From Raineya sp964654605 (GTDB taxonomy: Bacteria > Bacteroidota > Bacteroidia > Cytophagales > Thermonemataceae): a stretch of 64,000 nt of DNA. The translations under genes and the position numbers were made by a program. The notes under the pieces are model-generated. The model was given only the letters and a program-made list of their open reading frames with translations, made no database searches and was not told the DNA's origin. The stretch covers positions 67,850 to 131,849 of the forward strand of contig CAZZLW010000046.1 in assembly GCA_964654605.1 (NCBI GenBank), read 5' to 3'. This document shows, piece after piece, positions 36,671 through 45,519 of the stretch; positions within the stretch are counted from its first letter, which is position 1, and the number at the start of each line of letters is the position of its first letter.

Positions 36671-37517
36671 GGTTTTTGCAGTATTTTTGCAAGATTTTTT
36701 TTGCTTCACTGCTTCCGAGTTTTTCTGCTTTCTGCCAAGCCGTGCAGGCTTCTGCTATGTTTTTTTGCAAAAAGTACATATTGCCTACTTCTAACCAAGT
36801 TTCGGCATTATAGGCATTGAGTTTGGCACTTTGCAGAAAACTATTTAGAGCTTCTTGGGGCTGTTTTTGGTTTTTGAGCAATATTCCTTTCAAAAAGTAG
36901 CCTTGTGCATCTTCAGATTTGAGCAAAATGTATTTCTCGGTAAGTTCCAAAGATTTTTTCGGATGGCTCTCACTTATCAAAAGGGCATAATTGTAGTAAG
37001 CAGGAGCATAATTTGCATTATGCTGTAAGGCTTTCTGATAGAATTTTTCTGCTTTTTGGGAAAATTCTTTTTGTTTCTTTCTGTTGGTTTCGGTTTCGGC
37101 TATTCTGCTATAAAGCGAACCCAGTGCCGTATAGGTGCGTGAATTGGTACTATCTATTTGCAAAACTTTCAGGAAATCATTTTCGGCATTTTCATTTTGG
37201 TTGAGCCAAAAATAACTTACACCTCGGTTGTAGAAAGCCTCTTTGTAGTTGGGTTGTAGCAAAATAGCTTGCGAATAATCAGCAATAGAAGCCAAAAAAT
37301 CTGAAAAAGCATATTTTGCCAGCCCACGTAAATAGTAGGCGTAGGCATTTTGAGGCTCTTGCTCAATGACCTGCGTAGCCACTTGTATTGCCTCTTGAAT
37401 TTTATTTTCATCAAGGGCTTTTTGGGCTTTTGAAAGCAGTTCGGTGCTTTTCTGAGCAAAGGCAATTTGTAAAAATACCCCCTCCAATATTACAAGCAAA
37501 AATAGAATTTTGGACAT
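36660..37517 (-). CDS. Exported TPR-repeat protein
   Basis: A 285-residue protein with a signal peptide (LFLLVILEGVFLQIAFAQ) and about six TPR units across its length. Examples are AYYLRGLAKYAFSDFLAS, AFYNRGVSYFWLNQNE and AYYNYALLISES. The function is probably protein-protein interaction in the periplasm; partners cannot be inferred. It is transcribed convergently with the Ig-like lipoprotein, overlapping it by 11 bp. Confidence 0.88.
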   Translation of the reverse strand: MSKILFLLVILEGVFLQIAFAQKSTELLSKAQKALDENKIQEAIQVATQVIEQEPQNAYAYYLRGLAKYAFSDFLASIADYSQAILLQPNYKEAFYNRGVSYFWLNQNENAENDFLKVLQIDSTNSRTYTALGSLYSRIAETETNRKKQKEFSQKAEKFYQKALQHNANYAPAYYNYALLISESHPKKSLELTEKYILLKSEDAQGYFLKGILLKNQKQPQEALNSFLQSAKLNAYNAETWLEVGNMYFLQKNIAEACTAWQKAEKLGSSEAKKILQKYCKNLKN

Positions 37518-37549
37518 ATAACCTCTTGACAGAAAAATGAACGAAAAGT

Positions 37550-37579
37550 TTGCTATTTCAACTTTTTTTATTAGCTTTG
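37550..37579 (+). promoter_or_regulatory. Bacteroidota-type promoter for 37634-38149
   Basis: TTTG at 37550-37553 and TAGCTTTG at 37572-37579 are separated by 18 bp, slightly short of the usual spacing. The leader would be about 48 nt. Confidence 0.55.
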
Positions 37580-37633
37580 TTCAACTAAATTAAAATTTAG
37601 GAGTTTAGTTTCAAATGCTAAAATGAAAGTTTT

Positions 37634-38149
37634 ATGAGAAAATTTTTTGTTTTTCAGTTTGTAGTGGCACTTCTTGCCCTGATAGTTTTTCTTTCTTGTC
37701 AGAAAGAAAAGGAGTTTTCCCAAGATTTCAAGCCTAAAAATGCGATAGCAGTCTTGAAAGAAGGCAGTTTTGTTCTTGAAAAAAATCTTGAATTGGATAA
37801 TTTGGTAAAAAGCACTTTTTCAGAATTTGAGAAAAGTTACAAAATTAGCCAACCCAATGCAAGTTATACTTTGAAATTGCAAGATATAAAAATTTCTTTT
37901 GATGAAACCTCTCGGCATCACTTCTTGCAAATTTTGAGCCAAAGAAGCGATAATGCCTTTGTAAGCATTGCTATTTTGCTTGAAAAAAATGGAGATTTTT
38001 TGGTATTGCCCGAGCAAAGATGTACGCATACTTGTTCCAGTTTGGATTGCCCTTGTTCAATTTCAGAGATAAAGCCTTGTCAAGGGCATAAATGCAGTTG
38101 TACCAAAGGAACAACAGGCGGTTGTAGTGCAGGCGTACTCATTGAATAA
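37634..38149 (+). CDS. Cysteine-rich-tailed lipoprotein, function unknown
   Basis: A 171-residue lipoprotein with its cysteine near residue 23 (LIVFLSCQKEKEF). The middle is an ordinary alpha/beta segment. The last 40 residues hold nine cysteines in clusters (CTHTCSSLDCPC, CQGHKCSC and one in GGCSAG) with two histidines, a pattern that could bind a metal or form disulphides. I do not recognise the family. It is monocistronic, with a promoter and a hairpin terminator. Confidence 0.75.
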   Translation: MRKFFVFQFVVALLALIVFLSCQKEKEFSQDFKPKNAIAVLKEGSFVLEKNLELDNLVKSTFSEFEKSYKISQPNASYTLKLQDIKISFDETSRHHFLQILSQRSDNAFVSIAILLEKNGDFLVLPEQRCTHTCSSLDCPCSISEIKPCQGHKCSCTKGTTGGCSAGVLIE

Positions 38150-38159
38150 ATTTTCCATA

Positions 38160-38184
38160 CCTCTGATATTATCAGAGGTTTTTT
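38160..38184 (+). terminator. Terminator of the cysteine-rich lipoprotein gene
   Basis: CCTCTGATA and TATCAGAGG form a 9-bp inverted repeat followed by six T. The T run reaches the stop codon of the convergent purM gene at 38183. Confidence 0.8.
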
Positions 38185-39349
38185 AATACTCAAATGTGCC
38201 GTATTTAGTCTGAATAGTTAGTTTTTTTTCATTGCTTTCTTCTACTCTGCCAACAATTTGAGCTTTTACCCCAAAATTTTCGCTAATTGCAATAATTTCC
38301 TCTGCAATTTTCAAGTCTGAAAGGTAAATTTCCAAACGATGTCCCATATTAAACACCTGATACATTTCTTGCCAAGCGGTATGGCTGGATTTTTGAATAA
38401 GCTCAAACAGGAGAGGCGTTTCGAAAAGATTATCTTTGATGATATGTAGGTTTTCAATAAAGTGTAAAACTTTGGTCTGTCCGCCGCCGCTACAATGCAC
38501 CAATCCGTGAATATACGAACGGAACCGCTCTAAAATAACCTTCATAATAGGGGCATAGGTACGAGTAGGGGATAGTACAAATTTGCCCATTGTCAGTGTT
38601 TCTCCTTCAATTTCAAGGCTATCGGTTAAGCTATACTTGCCTGTATAAACAACTTTGTTATCCAAAGTATTATCATAGCTTTCAGGATACTTTTCTGCAA
38701 GTATTTTGGAGAAAATATCGTGGCGGGCAGAAGTAAGTCCGTTGCTTCCTATTCCGCTATTGTAGAAGTTTTCATAAGAGGCTTTGCCAAAAGAGGCAAG
38801 TGCTACAATGTAATCACCTGCCTGAATGGTATGGTTAGAAACAATATCCGAGCGTTTGGCACGAGCGGTAACGGTGCTATCAACGACAATAGTTCTCACC
38901 AAATCGCCAATATCTGCAGTTTCACCACCTGTGGTGTAAATGTTTATGCCGAACTTTTGCATTTGGCTACAAAATTCCTCTGTGCCATTGATAATTTCAG
39001 CGATTACTTCGCCCGGAATGAGCTTTTTATTTCTACCAATCGTAGAAGAAAGTAGGAAATTATCATATACACCTACACAAAGCAGGTCGTCAATATTCAT
39101 TACGATAGCATCTTGGGCTATGCCTTTCCATACCGAAAGGTCGCCTGTTTCTTTCCAATAGACATAGGCAAGCGAAGATTTTGTGCCAGCCCCATCGGCG
39201 TGCATTATATTGCAGAACTTTTCGTCCCCCCCCAGGTAGTCAGGTACAATTTTACAGAAAGCCTTAGGGAAAATACCTTTATCCACTTTGGCAATGGCTT
39301 GATGAACGTCCTCTTTTTTGGCAGAAACGCCTCTTTCGGTGTATTTCAT
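38183..39349 (-). CDS. purM: Phosphoribosylformylglycinamidine cyclo-ligase (AIR synthase)
   Basis: A 388-residue enzyme of the longer Bacteroidota PurM form, with YTERGVSAKKEDVHQAI, HADGAGTKSSLAY, AQDAIVMNIDDLLCVG and TGGETADIGD. It closes the imidazole ring in purine synthesis using ATP. The coding strand contains a run of eight G near the N-terminus (39226-39233), encoding LGGD. A heptamer array begins 11 bp upstream of the start. Confidence 0.93.
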   Translation of the reverse strand: MKYTERGVSAKKEDVHQAIAKVDKGIFPKAFCKIVPDYLGGDEKFCNIMHADGAGTKSSLAYVYWKETGDLSVWKGIAQDAIVMNIDDLLCVGVYDNFLLSSTIGRNKKLIPGEVIAEIINGTEEFCSQMQKFGINIYTTGGETADIGDLVRTIVVDSTVTARAKRSDIVSNHTIQAGDYIVALASFGKASYENFYNSGIGSNGLTSARHDIFSKILAEKYPESYDNTLDNKVVYTGKYSLTDSLEIEGETLTMGKFVLSPTRTYAPIMKVILERFRSYIHGLVHCSGGGQTKVLHFIENLHIIKDNLFETPLLFELIQKSSHTAWQEMYQVFNMGHRLEIYLSDLKIAEEIIAISENFGVKAQIVGRVEESNEKKLTIQTKYGTFEY

Positions 39350-39360
39350 TGTATTAGAAA

Positions 39361-39472
39361 AAGTTGGAAGTTTGAAAGTTGAAAGTTTGAAGTTTGAGAG
39401 TTTGAAAGTTTTGAACCTTGAACCTTGAACTCTTAAACTCTTAAACTCTTAAACTTTTGAACCCCTGAACCT
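39361..39472. repeat. Degenerate heptamer array, copy 3
   Basis: About 112 bp. The left half repeats AAGTTTGA and AAGTTGAA; the right half repeats TTGAACC and then a nearly perfect CTTAAACT triplet. It fills the gap between purM and the UDP-glucuronate decarboxylase gene. It has the same left/right composition switch as the array at 1634-1747. Confidence 0.75.
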
Positions 39473-39514
39473 AAAATTCATTAGAAATATTCAGGCAATC
39501 TCTTGAAAATTATT

Positions 39515-40456
39515 TTAGTTTTGATGTACTTTTTCCTTAAAATATTCCAATGTGATTTTTAAGCCTTCTTTGCGTGAAAAACGAGGCTCCCAGCCCAGAA
39601 TTTCTTTGGCACGAGTAATATCGGGACGGCGTTGTTTGGGGTCGTCTTTGGGAAGGGGCTTAAAAACAATTTTAGACTGACTGCCCGTGAGTTCTTGAAT
39701 TTCTTTGGCAAACTCTAAAAGTGTAATTTCATCAGGGTTGCCAATATTCACAGGATAGGGGTAATCGCTGAGTAGCAGGCGATAAATTCCTTCAATCAAA
39801 TCATCAACATAGCAGAAAGAACGGGTTTGTGAGCCATCACCAAATACCGTGATGTCCTCACCTTTGAGGGCTTGGCTCATAAAAGCAGGCAAAGCTCTGC
39901 CGTCATCTAAACGCATACGAGGTCCGAAAGTATTGAAGATTCTCACAATGCGTGTTTCCAAGCCGTGATAAGTATGGTATGCCATAGTAATAGCTTCTTG
40001 GAAACGTTTGGCTTCATCATATACGCCCCGAGGTCCTATCGGATTGACATTGCCCCAGTAGTCTTCATTTTGCGGATGCACCAAAGGGTCGCCATATACT
40101 TCGGAAGTAGAAGCTACTAAAATTCTTGCTTTTTTGCTTTTGGCAAGTCCTAATAAATTATGTGTTCCCAAGGAACCTACTTTGAGCGTTTGAATAGGAA
40201 TTTTTAGGTAATCTATTGGGCTGGCAGGAGAGGCAAAATGCAAGATATAGTCTAAATGCCCAGGTACATGAACAAATTTAGAAACATCGTGATGATAAAA
40301 CTCAAATTCTTTGAGTTTGAAAAGATGTTCAATATTTTCCAAACTTCCTGTGATGAGGTTATCCATTCCTACTACCTGATAACCTTCCTTGATAAAGCGG
40401 TCGCAGAGATGAGAGCCTAAAAAACCTGCCGCACCTGTAATTAAAACTCGTTTCAT
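39515..40456 (-). CDS. UDP-glucuronate decarboxylase (UDP-xylose synthase type)
   Basis: A 313-residue extended short-chain dehydrogenase. The NAD-binding site is GAAGFLGSHL near residue 8. The UXS-type catalytic region includes ASTSEVYGDPLVHPQ and YDEAKRFQEA, the latter being the Tyr-x-x-x-Lys pair. Later motifs RIFNTFGPRMR and GSQTRSFCYVDDLIEG are also typical. It converts UDP-glucuronate to UDP-xylose for polysaccharide or glycan synthesis. A TAAGTTTG -7 element on the minus strand lies at about 40485-40492. Confidence 0.92.
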   Translation of the reverse strand: MKRVLITGAAGFLGSHLCDRFIKEGYQVVGMDNLITGSLENIEHLFKLKEFEFYHHDVSKFVHVPGHLDYILHFASPASPIDYLKIPIQTLKVGSLGTHNLLGLAKSKKARILVASTSEVYGDPLVHPQNEDYWGNVNPIGPRGVYDEAKRFQEAITMAYHTYHGLETRIVRIFNTFGPRMRLDDGRALPAFMSQALKGEDITVFGDGSQTRSFCYVDDLIEGIYRLLLSDYPYPVNIGNPDEITLLEFAKEIQELTGSQSKIVFKPLPKDDPKQRRPDITRAKEILGWEPRFSRKEGLKITLEYFKEKVHQN

Positions 40457-40610
40457 TTGCTAATCATTTTTTTGCAAACTTACAATTTCTTTTGGGTTTT
40501 GTGCAAATCTTGACAAGCTCTTTTTACACTTAATAGTTAGATAGTTTGCAAAATTTGAGTTTCAATTAGGTACAATCTTGTAGCTTTTTAGGGTGCATTA
40601 CAAATGAGAG

Positions 40611-41192
40611 TTACTCACTTCGCCCTATTATTGCATCAATACGTTTTTGGTATAAATCTTGGGCGGGTTTAATAATTTCATCAATAGCCATTTGTATAGT
40701 TTGGGGAACTTTTATTTTGAATTGATTTTCCAACCATTCAGTATATTCTGGAAGTGGAAAGGATTCATTGTCAGAAAGGTAGAACTCATATTGATTGGTA
40801 TCGTAATTGGTTTCTATGTAAGGCTGTATATTCAAACCTATAAAACGCATAAAATCATCTAAATTTTTCGCTAAAACCAAAACTCCACCCTCGTCGCCAA
40901 AAACTACAACAGGCCATTCTTCTTGCACACTTTTATCATCAGGAATAAAAAAAGCATACAAGCTACCGCTGTGAGTTGCTTGGGCGAATAAAATAAAGCT
41001 ATCTTTATGTAGCTCTAATTTTTCGGGGGGGAGTAAATATTGTAAGGTTTCCGTAAAATCGCTTGCAAGTTCAAAGCCTTCACACATAGGAGTAGTATCG
41101 CTAAAATACAACTCACAAAGAGCTTGAAATTTGGGAGAAACTTTTTCGTTGGGGAAAAGTTTCAAAATTTTTACGACTTCTGACATAAGCAT
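40611..41192 (-). CDS. Possible SUKH (SMI1/KNR4)-like protein
   Basis: A 193-residue soluble protein. The central part (FILFAQATHSGSLYAFFIPD, then WPVVVFGDEGGVLVLAKN and LDDFMRFIG) resembles the SMI1/KNR4 (SUKH) fold, which is often an immunity protein against nuclease toxins. No toxin gene is adjacent, so an immunity role is not supported by context. The only GGCC site I found in the window (40912-40915) lies inside this gene. Confidence 0.6.
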   Translation of the reverse strand: MLMSEVVKILKLFPNEKVSPKFQALCELYFSDTTPMCEGFELASDFTETLQYLLPPEKLELHKDSFILFAQATHSGSLYAFFIPDDKSVQEEWPVVVFGDEGGVLVLAKNLDDFMRFIGLNIQPYIETNYDTNQYEFYLSDNESFPLPEYTEWLENQFKIKVPQTIQMAIDEIIKPAQDLYQKRIDAIIGRSE

Positions 41193-41519
41193 TTAAGGTT
41201 AAAAATTTTTGACTCTTGCATTAGTTGTGCTACGAAAAAGATATAGCCTCGTTAAGGACGAATTTTTAGGTTTGACAAATGTAATTACTTTTTTTAATAT
41301 TTATCTTTTTGGCTATCAAAATTTTGCAAAAGCTATTAGTTCTCAAAATTTGAATGTTCTTGGTGAAAAATCAGAAAATAAAATCTCCTGAATCTGAATG
41401 CTCCGTTGAGATTTGCTAAGTTATGCCAAATATTTACTTGGTAAGTTCTTGATATGAAAATAAACAATTGCAATTTTGCAAGAGTTTTTATTATATTGCT
41501 GAAAAATTAATTTTTGCCG
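41193..41519. other. 327-bp intergenic region, no gene recognised
   Basis: An AT-rich gap between divergent genes. A 60-codon open frame at 41209-41391 has no recognisable features. The region should contain promoters for the SUKH-like gene and the ABC transporter, but I found no confident consensus match. Confidence 0.6.
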
Positions 41520-43769
41520 ATGAATACCTACCAAATGGATACCATTGTCAAGCAGTTTGCCAAATCTATTGATTTGACTTTCAATGCTTTTGACCTCAAA
41601 GAGAGTTATTCAGAAAAGAAAGAGTATGCCAAGTCTGATGTTCTCAAATTTATAGATGATTTGGCGGATAAGGCTCGCAAAATCAATCTGAATATCCTCA
41701 AAAACAATATTTACTCCCAAGATTTGGAAATGTTTATAGAGCAGGCTGAGTTTGCAATGCTCTTTTTTGTAGATAAAGGAGATGACCATACCGTTGAGCC
41801 TATTCTTGTGAAAAAGAATAAAAAAGGGCGTAGTGTTGTATATGATTTGAAAACAGGGCAAGAAACCTTTTGGGAAGATACAGGACTGAATGCTAAAAAC
41901 CTGCTTGTCTATGAAAATCACCCTAATACCGATTTGAACGGGCAAATAATGGTTGTTACGTGCTTTCCGATGGAATATTTGGAAGATGACTATTACAAAA
42001 AAGGCATTAAACCTACGCCATTACAAAGAATGTTTCGCATTTTGCGAGCAGAGCGTAAAGATATTGCCTATATCTATGTGTATTCTATTGTGATTGGTTT
42101 GCTTTCGCTTACGCTTCCTTTGGGTATTCAGGCGATTATTACACTCATTTCGGCAGGGGCAGTGGTAAGCTCTACGGTGGTACTAATGGTAATTATCATT
42201 GCAGGGGTTATGATTACAGGGGGCTTGCAAATTATGCAAATGACAGTGGTGGAAATTTTACAACAGAGAATTTTCGCCAAAACAGCCTTTGAGTTTATCT
42301 ATCGTCTTCCTCGTATGAGACCTGAAAAACTTTCAGAATACTATCCACCTGAACTAATGAACCGCTTTTTTGATATTCTTACTATCCAGAAAGGTATGCC
42401 CAAACTCTTGATAGATATTTTGGGGGCGGTTATTCAGATACTAGCAGGTTTGCTACTTTTGGCATTTTATCACCCCTCTTTTTTGGCTTTTTCTATTGTA
42501 ACCGTAGGAGTGCTTATTGCTACATTCTATTTTGCAGGACCCAAAGGCTTGGAGGCAAGTTTAATGGAGTCCAAATACAAGTATAAAATTGCCCATTGGC
42601 TTGAAGAAGTAGCCCGTACACTGGAATCTTTCCGCTTGGCAAGTACTTCTAATTTGCCTTTGGAAAAAATGGATAATTACGTAAATAACTATCTCTACTA
42701 TCGTAAAAAACATTTCAAAGTGCTAATCGGGCATTTTTTGAGTATCACTATCTTCAAAATTGCCATTACCGCAGGGCTTTTGATTGTAGGTACGCTTTTG
42801 GTGGTAGATGGGCAAATCACTTTGGGGCAGTTTGTGGCTTCGGAGGTAGTGATTATCTTGGTGGTGGCATCAGTAGAAAAATTGGTGGTGAGTATGGACA
42901 TTATTTATGACTTGCTCACTTCGGCTGAAAAAATTGGCAATGTTACAGATATTCCCCTTAGCAAAGAATATGGTATCAAGATTGATTTGAGCAAAGTAGA
43001 AGGGGGGCTTTCGCTTCATTTCAAAAACCTTTCGGTGCATTATGGTTCAAAATATTTGCTCAAAGATATTAACTTGGATATTCATTCTAATGACCGTGTG
43101 TGTATCGCAGGGGGCGATGGAGCGGGCAAAAGTAGTTTGGTAAAAATGATTTTAGGCAATTTTGATGAATTTGATGGAGTAGCTACGGTTTCCAATTGCT
43201 CTTTGCGTGATATTAACCTTTTTAGCTATCGTGCCGTAACAGAAGATAATTTTTCCGAAGATGAAATTTTTTCAGGTACTATCCTTGATAATGTTTCAAT
43301 GGGGCGTAGCCAAGTGAAGTATCAAGATGTGGTTTGGGCTTTGGAAAATGTAGGTTTGTACGAAAAAATCAATGCCTTTCCCGAAGGTTTGCACACCGAA
43401 CTTACCGCAGGAGGCAAAGAACTTTCTTCTGTAGAAAGAAGAAAACTCATTTTAGCTCGTTGCGTGGCGGCAAGACCCAAACTGCTTATTATCAATGACT
43501 TTTTGAAAGATTTTTCAGTAGTAGAGCGTAATAAAATCATTGAATTTTTGATGAATGAGGAAAATCCTTGGACACTCATAATGGTTTCCAACGATATTTC
43601 TATTTTGGCACGTATTCCCAAAATAATTTTCCTTAAAGACCGAACCATTCATCGCATTGGCGACTATCAGGAGCTACTTCAAGATGATGCCTTCCGTGAG
43701 CTAATTTCACAGCAAAACATAGCTTTGGATATTTTACGCAATGTAAAACCTCGCCGTACAGAAAGATAA
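41520..43769 (+). CDS. Toxin-exporter-type ABC transporter (fused membrane and ATPase domains)
   Basis: A 749-residue protein. About 150 cytoplasmic residues lead into a six-helix membrane domain (IYVYSIVIGLLSLTLPLGIQ, then LQIMQMTVVEILQQRIFAK), the segment being typical of HlyB/LapB-type exporters. The NBD has a clear Walker A (GGDGAGKSS), but the signature motif is KELSSVERRK rather than LSGGQ. Walker B reads LLIINDFLKD, lacking the usual DE pair. Such deviations occur in a Bacteroidota subgroup, so reduced ATPase activity is possible. No HlyD-like adaptor lies in the window, which is unusual. The cargo is unknown. Confidence 0.87.
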   Translation: MNTYQMDTIVKQFAKSIDLTFNAFDLKESYSEKKEYAKSDVLKFIDDLADKARKINLNILKNNIYSQDLEMFIEQAEFAMLFFVDKGDDHTVEPILVKKNKKGRSVVYDLKTGQETFWEDTGLNAKNLLVYENHPNTDLNGQIMVVTCFPMEYLEDDYYKKGIKPTPLQRMFRILRAERKDIAYIYVYSIVIGLLSLTLPLGIQAIITLISAGAVVSSTVVLMVIIIAGVMITGGLQIMQMTVVEILQQRIFAKTAFEFIYRLPRMRPEKLSEYYPPELMNRFFDILTIQKGMPKLLIDILGAVIQILAGLLLLAFYHPSFLAFSIVTVGVLIATFYFAGPKGLEASLMESKYKYKIAHWLEEVARTLESFRLASTSNLPLEKMDNYVNNYLYYRKKHFKVLIGHFLSITIFKIAITAGLLIVGTLLVVDGQITLGQFVASEVVIILVVASVEKLVVSMDIIYDLLTSAEKIGNVTDIPLSKEYGIKIDLSKVEGGLSLHFKNLSVHYGSKYLLKDINLDIHSNDRVCIAGGDGAGKSSLVKMILGNFDEFDGVATVSNCSLRDINLFSYRAVTEDNFSEDEIFSGTILDNVSMGRSQVKYQDVVWALENVGLYEKINAFPEGLHTELTAGGKELSSVERRKLILARCVAARPKLLIINDFLKDFSVVERNKIIEFLMNEENPWTLIMVSNDISILARIPKIIFLKDRTIHRIGDYQELLQDDAFRELISQQNIALDILRNVKPRRTER

Positions 43770-43780
43770 CCTAACCCAAA

Positions 43781-43811
43781 AATGAGGGCTTCAAGAAATG
43801 AAGCCCTCATT
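43781..43811. terminator. Bidirectional terminator between convergent genes
   Basis: AATGAGGGCTTC and GAAGCCCTCATT form a perfect 12-bp stem with a 7-nt loop, flanked by A-rich and T-containing sequence. It lies between the ABC transporter stop (43769) and the stop of the convergent gene (43819). Confidence 0.85.
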
Positions 43812-43818
43812 TGTAAAT

Positions 43819-45264
43819 CTATGTTTCTACAAACCTTCTTTTTTCCCCTACTATCACACAAGGAAAACCAAAAAGGCAGTTTTCTTTAATTTTTTGAGCC
43901 ACTATATCAGGTACCAACTCTTCCCAGCCTTCTTGATTGGTGCGTATCATTTCCAAAACTTTTTCGGAATAAATATGTAGCACCTCTTCATCATAATCAA
44001 CAATATCGGTAATTTTTCCATTGATACGCAAGTATTCAATAAGCGGTTGTAGGGTAGGATTGACTTCCAGATTTTCAAAGGTTTGTGGTAAGCCATCTTT
44101 TAGATATGGATATACGTATACGTGCAAATCATTGATAAACAATCTGCTAAATGCTTCCAGCAAACCGCCTCGTAGGTTGGCGTAACGGCTGGGGTCGCAG
44201 AGCTGTTCAAGGATAAGCCTTCCGATTACAATAGCAATTTTCTTTTTGGTAAGTTGTGAGATATAAGAAATAAGTTTGGAATGTTCTTGAAAGTTGGAAA
44301 TCATCACATTTTGCCCCAGTGTGCAAAGAATATCTACTCTATCCAAAAAATCTTGAATATCAATATCGCTGTTGCCTGTTTTGAGGTCTTGGAGGGTAAG
44401 TTCGGCTAAAACTACGGTTTTATCGTGTTCATCGGGGGGTAAATCTGTGAGAAACTGCCTTTTGGCTTTGCGAAACATATCCATATTGACGTGTGTAACG
44501 GGGCGAAAGCGTCCTCGCAATATCAGCACATTTTTTTTGTAGAGAGCTTCGGCGGGTTGTAGCATTTCGGCTTTGGGATTGAACATAGCTGCATCTGCCA
44601 AGCCAAATAGCACCAATTTGAGCGTAATAAGGCGGTTATCAATATTTTTGAAATCAGGACCATCAAAGCGTATCATATCAATTTCTATGCGTTCGCGTGA
44701 AAGATTATCCATTAGCGAAAGCACAAAGGCTTTGGGGTCTTGGTAATGAAAAAAGCAGGCATAAATAAGATTTACCCCCAAAATACCATAGGCTTGTTGT
44801 TGCAGAATGGCGTCTTTATCATTCATTCTAACGTGTATGACTACATCGTTGGGGGGGGATTGCGGTTTGAGCTGAAAGCGAACCCCCAGCCAGCCGTGTC
44901 CTTGTACGGTGCGTGTATAATTGATAGTAGTAACGGTATTGGCAAAAGCAAAAAATTTGGTGCTTTCTCCTCTTTTTTCGCCCAAACGTAATTCCAGAAG
45001 GCTAAATTCTTTGGCAAGCATTTTCATTAGGCGTGGTTCGCATACATACCTACCACTTTCCTCTTTGCCATAAATGGCATCACTGAAAGTCATATCATAC
45101 GCCGACATTGTTTTGGCAATAGTGCCCGAAGCCCCACCTGCTTTGAAAAAAACAGCGGCGGTTTCTTGCCCTGCACCTATTTCGGCAAATGAGCCATAAA
45201 TACTTGTATCCAAGTTGATTTTCAGGGCTTTCTGCCTTGTACTGATGATTTTTTCGTCTTCCAT
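43819..45264 (-). CDS. Conserved cytoplasmic protein of unknown function
   Basis: A 481-residue protein with no signal peptide or membrane segment. Striking conserved-looking stretches include KINLDTSIYGSFAEIGAGQE, GGASGTIAKTMSAYDM and LELRLGEKRGESTKFFAF. I recall similar proteins in Cytophagales but not a verified function. The start was moved to ATG 45264, since the upstream extension relies on a TTG. The gene contains a run of eight C on its coding strand (44851-44858). It is convergent with the ABC transporter. Confidence 0.75.
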   Translation of the reverse strand: MEDEKIISTRQKALKINLDTSIYGSFAEIGAGQETAAVFFKAGGASGTIAKTMSAYDMTFSDAIYGKEESGRYVCEPRLMKMLAKEFSLLELRLGEKRGESTKFFAFANTVTTINYTRTVQGHGWLGVRFQLKPQSPPNDVVIHVRMNDKDAILQQQAYGILGVNLIYACFFHYQDPKAFVLSLMDNLSRERIEIDMIRFDGPDFKNIDNRLITLKLVLFGLADAAMFNPKAEMLQPAEALYKKNVLILRGRFRPVTHVNMDMFRKAKRQFLTDLPPDEHDKTVVLAELTLQDLKTGNSDIDIQDFLDRVDILCTLGQNVMISNFQEHSKLISYISQLTKKKIAIVIGRLILEQLCDPSRYANLRGGLLEAFSRLFINDLHVYVYPYLKDGLPQTFENLEVNPTLQPLIEYLRINGKITDIVDYDEEVLHIYSEKVLEMIRTNQEGWEELVPDIVAQKIKENCLFGFPCVIVGEKRRFVET

Positions 45265-45519
45265 AATTATTACTTGCGTTGTCTGTGGATTTTGGCTCAA
45301 TTTAGGTAATATTTACAAAAAAGCCAAATATTTCTACATTTCTAAATCGCTTAACAGATTTTGTAATGGGGGTAGGAAATAAGAAGTAAGACTTTTTAGA
45401 TGAAGTTGTACAAAATTGCCTGCTTTGATTCATAAATGCTACAAATTTTGGCATAATTTTTCATCATTTTTTTGCCTTAATTTGAAAATTGTTTATATTT
45501 TCCGAAAAATTGTACTAAA

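Noticed and set aside
40611..41192. SUKH-like gene as an immunity protein in a toxin system with the adjacent ABC exporter
   Set aside because: No toxin gene, polymorphic toxin domain or adaptor is adjacent, and the genes are divergent with a 327-bp gap.
41209..41391. 60-codon open frame in the intergenic region before the ABC transporter
   Set aside because: Its composition is AT-rich and low-complexity, with no signal peptide, domain or conserved-looking motif and no promoter or ribosome-binding evidence.
43819..45264. Assigning an enzyme or receptor name to the conserved unknown protein
   Set aside because: It has no signal peptide, barrel pattern or catalytic motif that I can verify, so any name would be guesswork.
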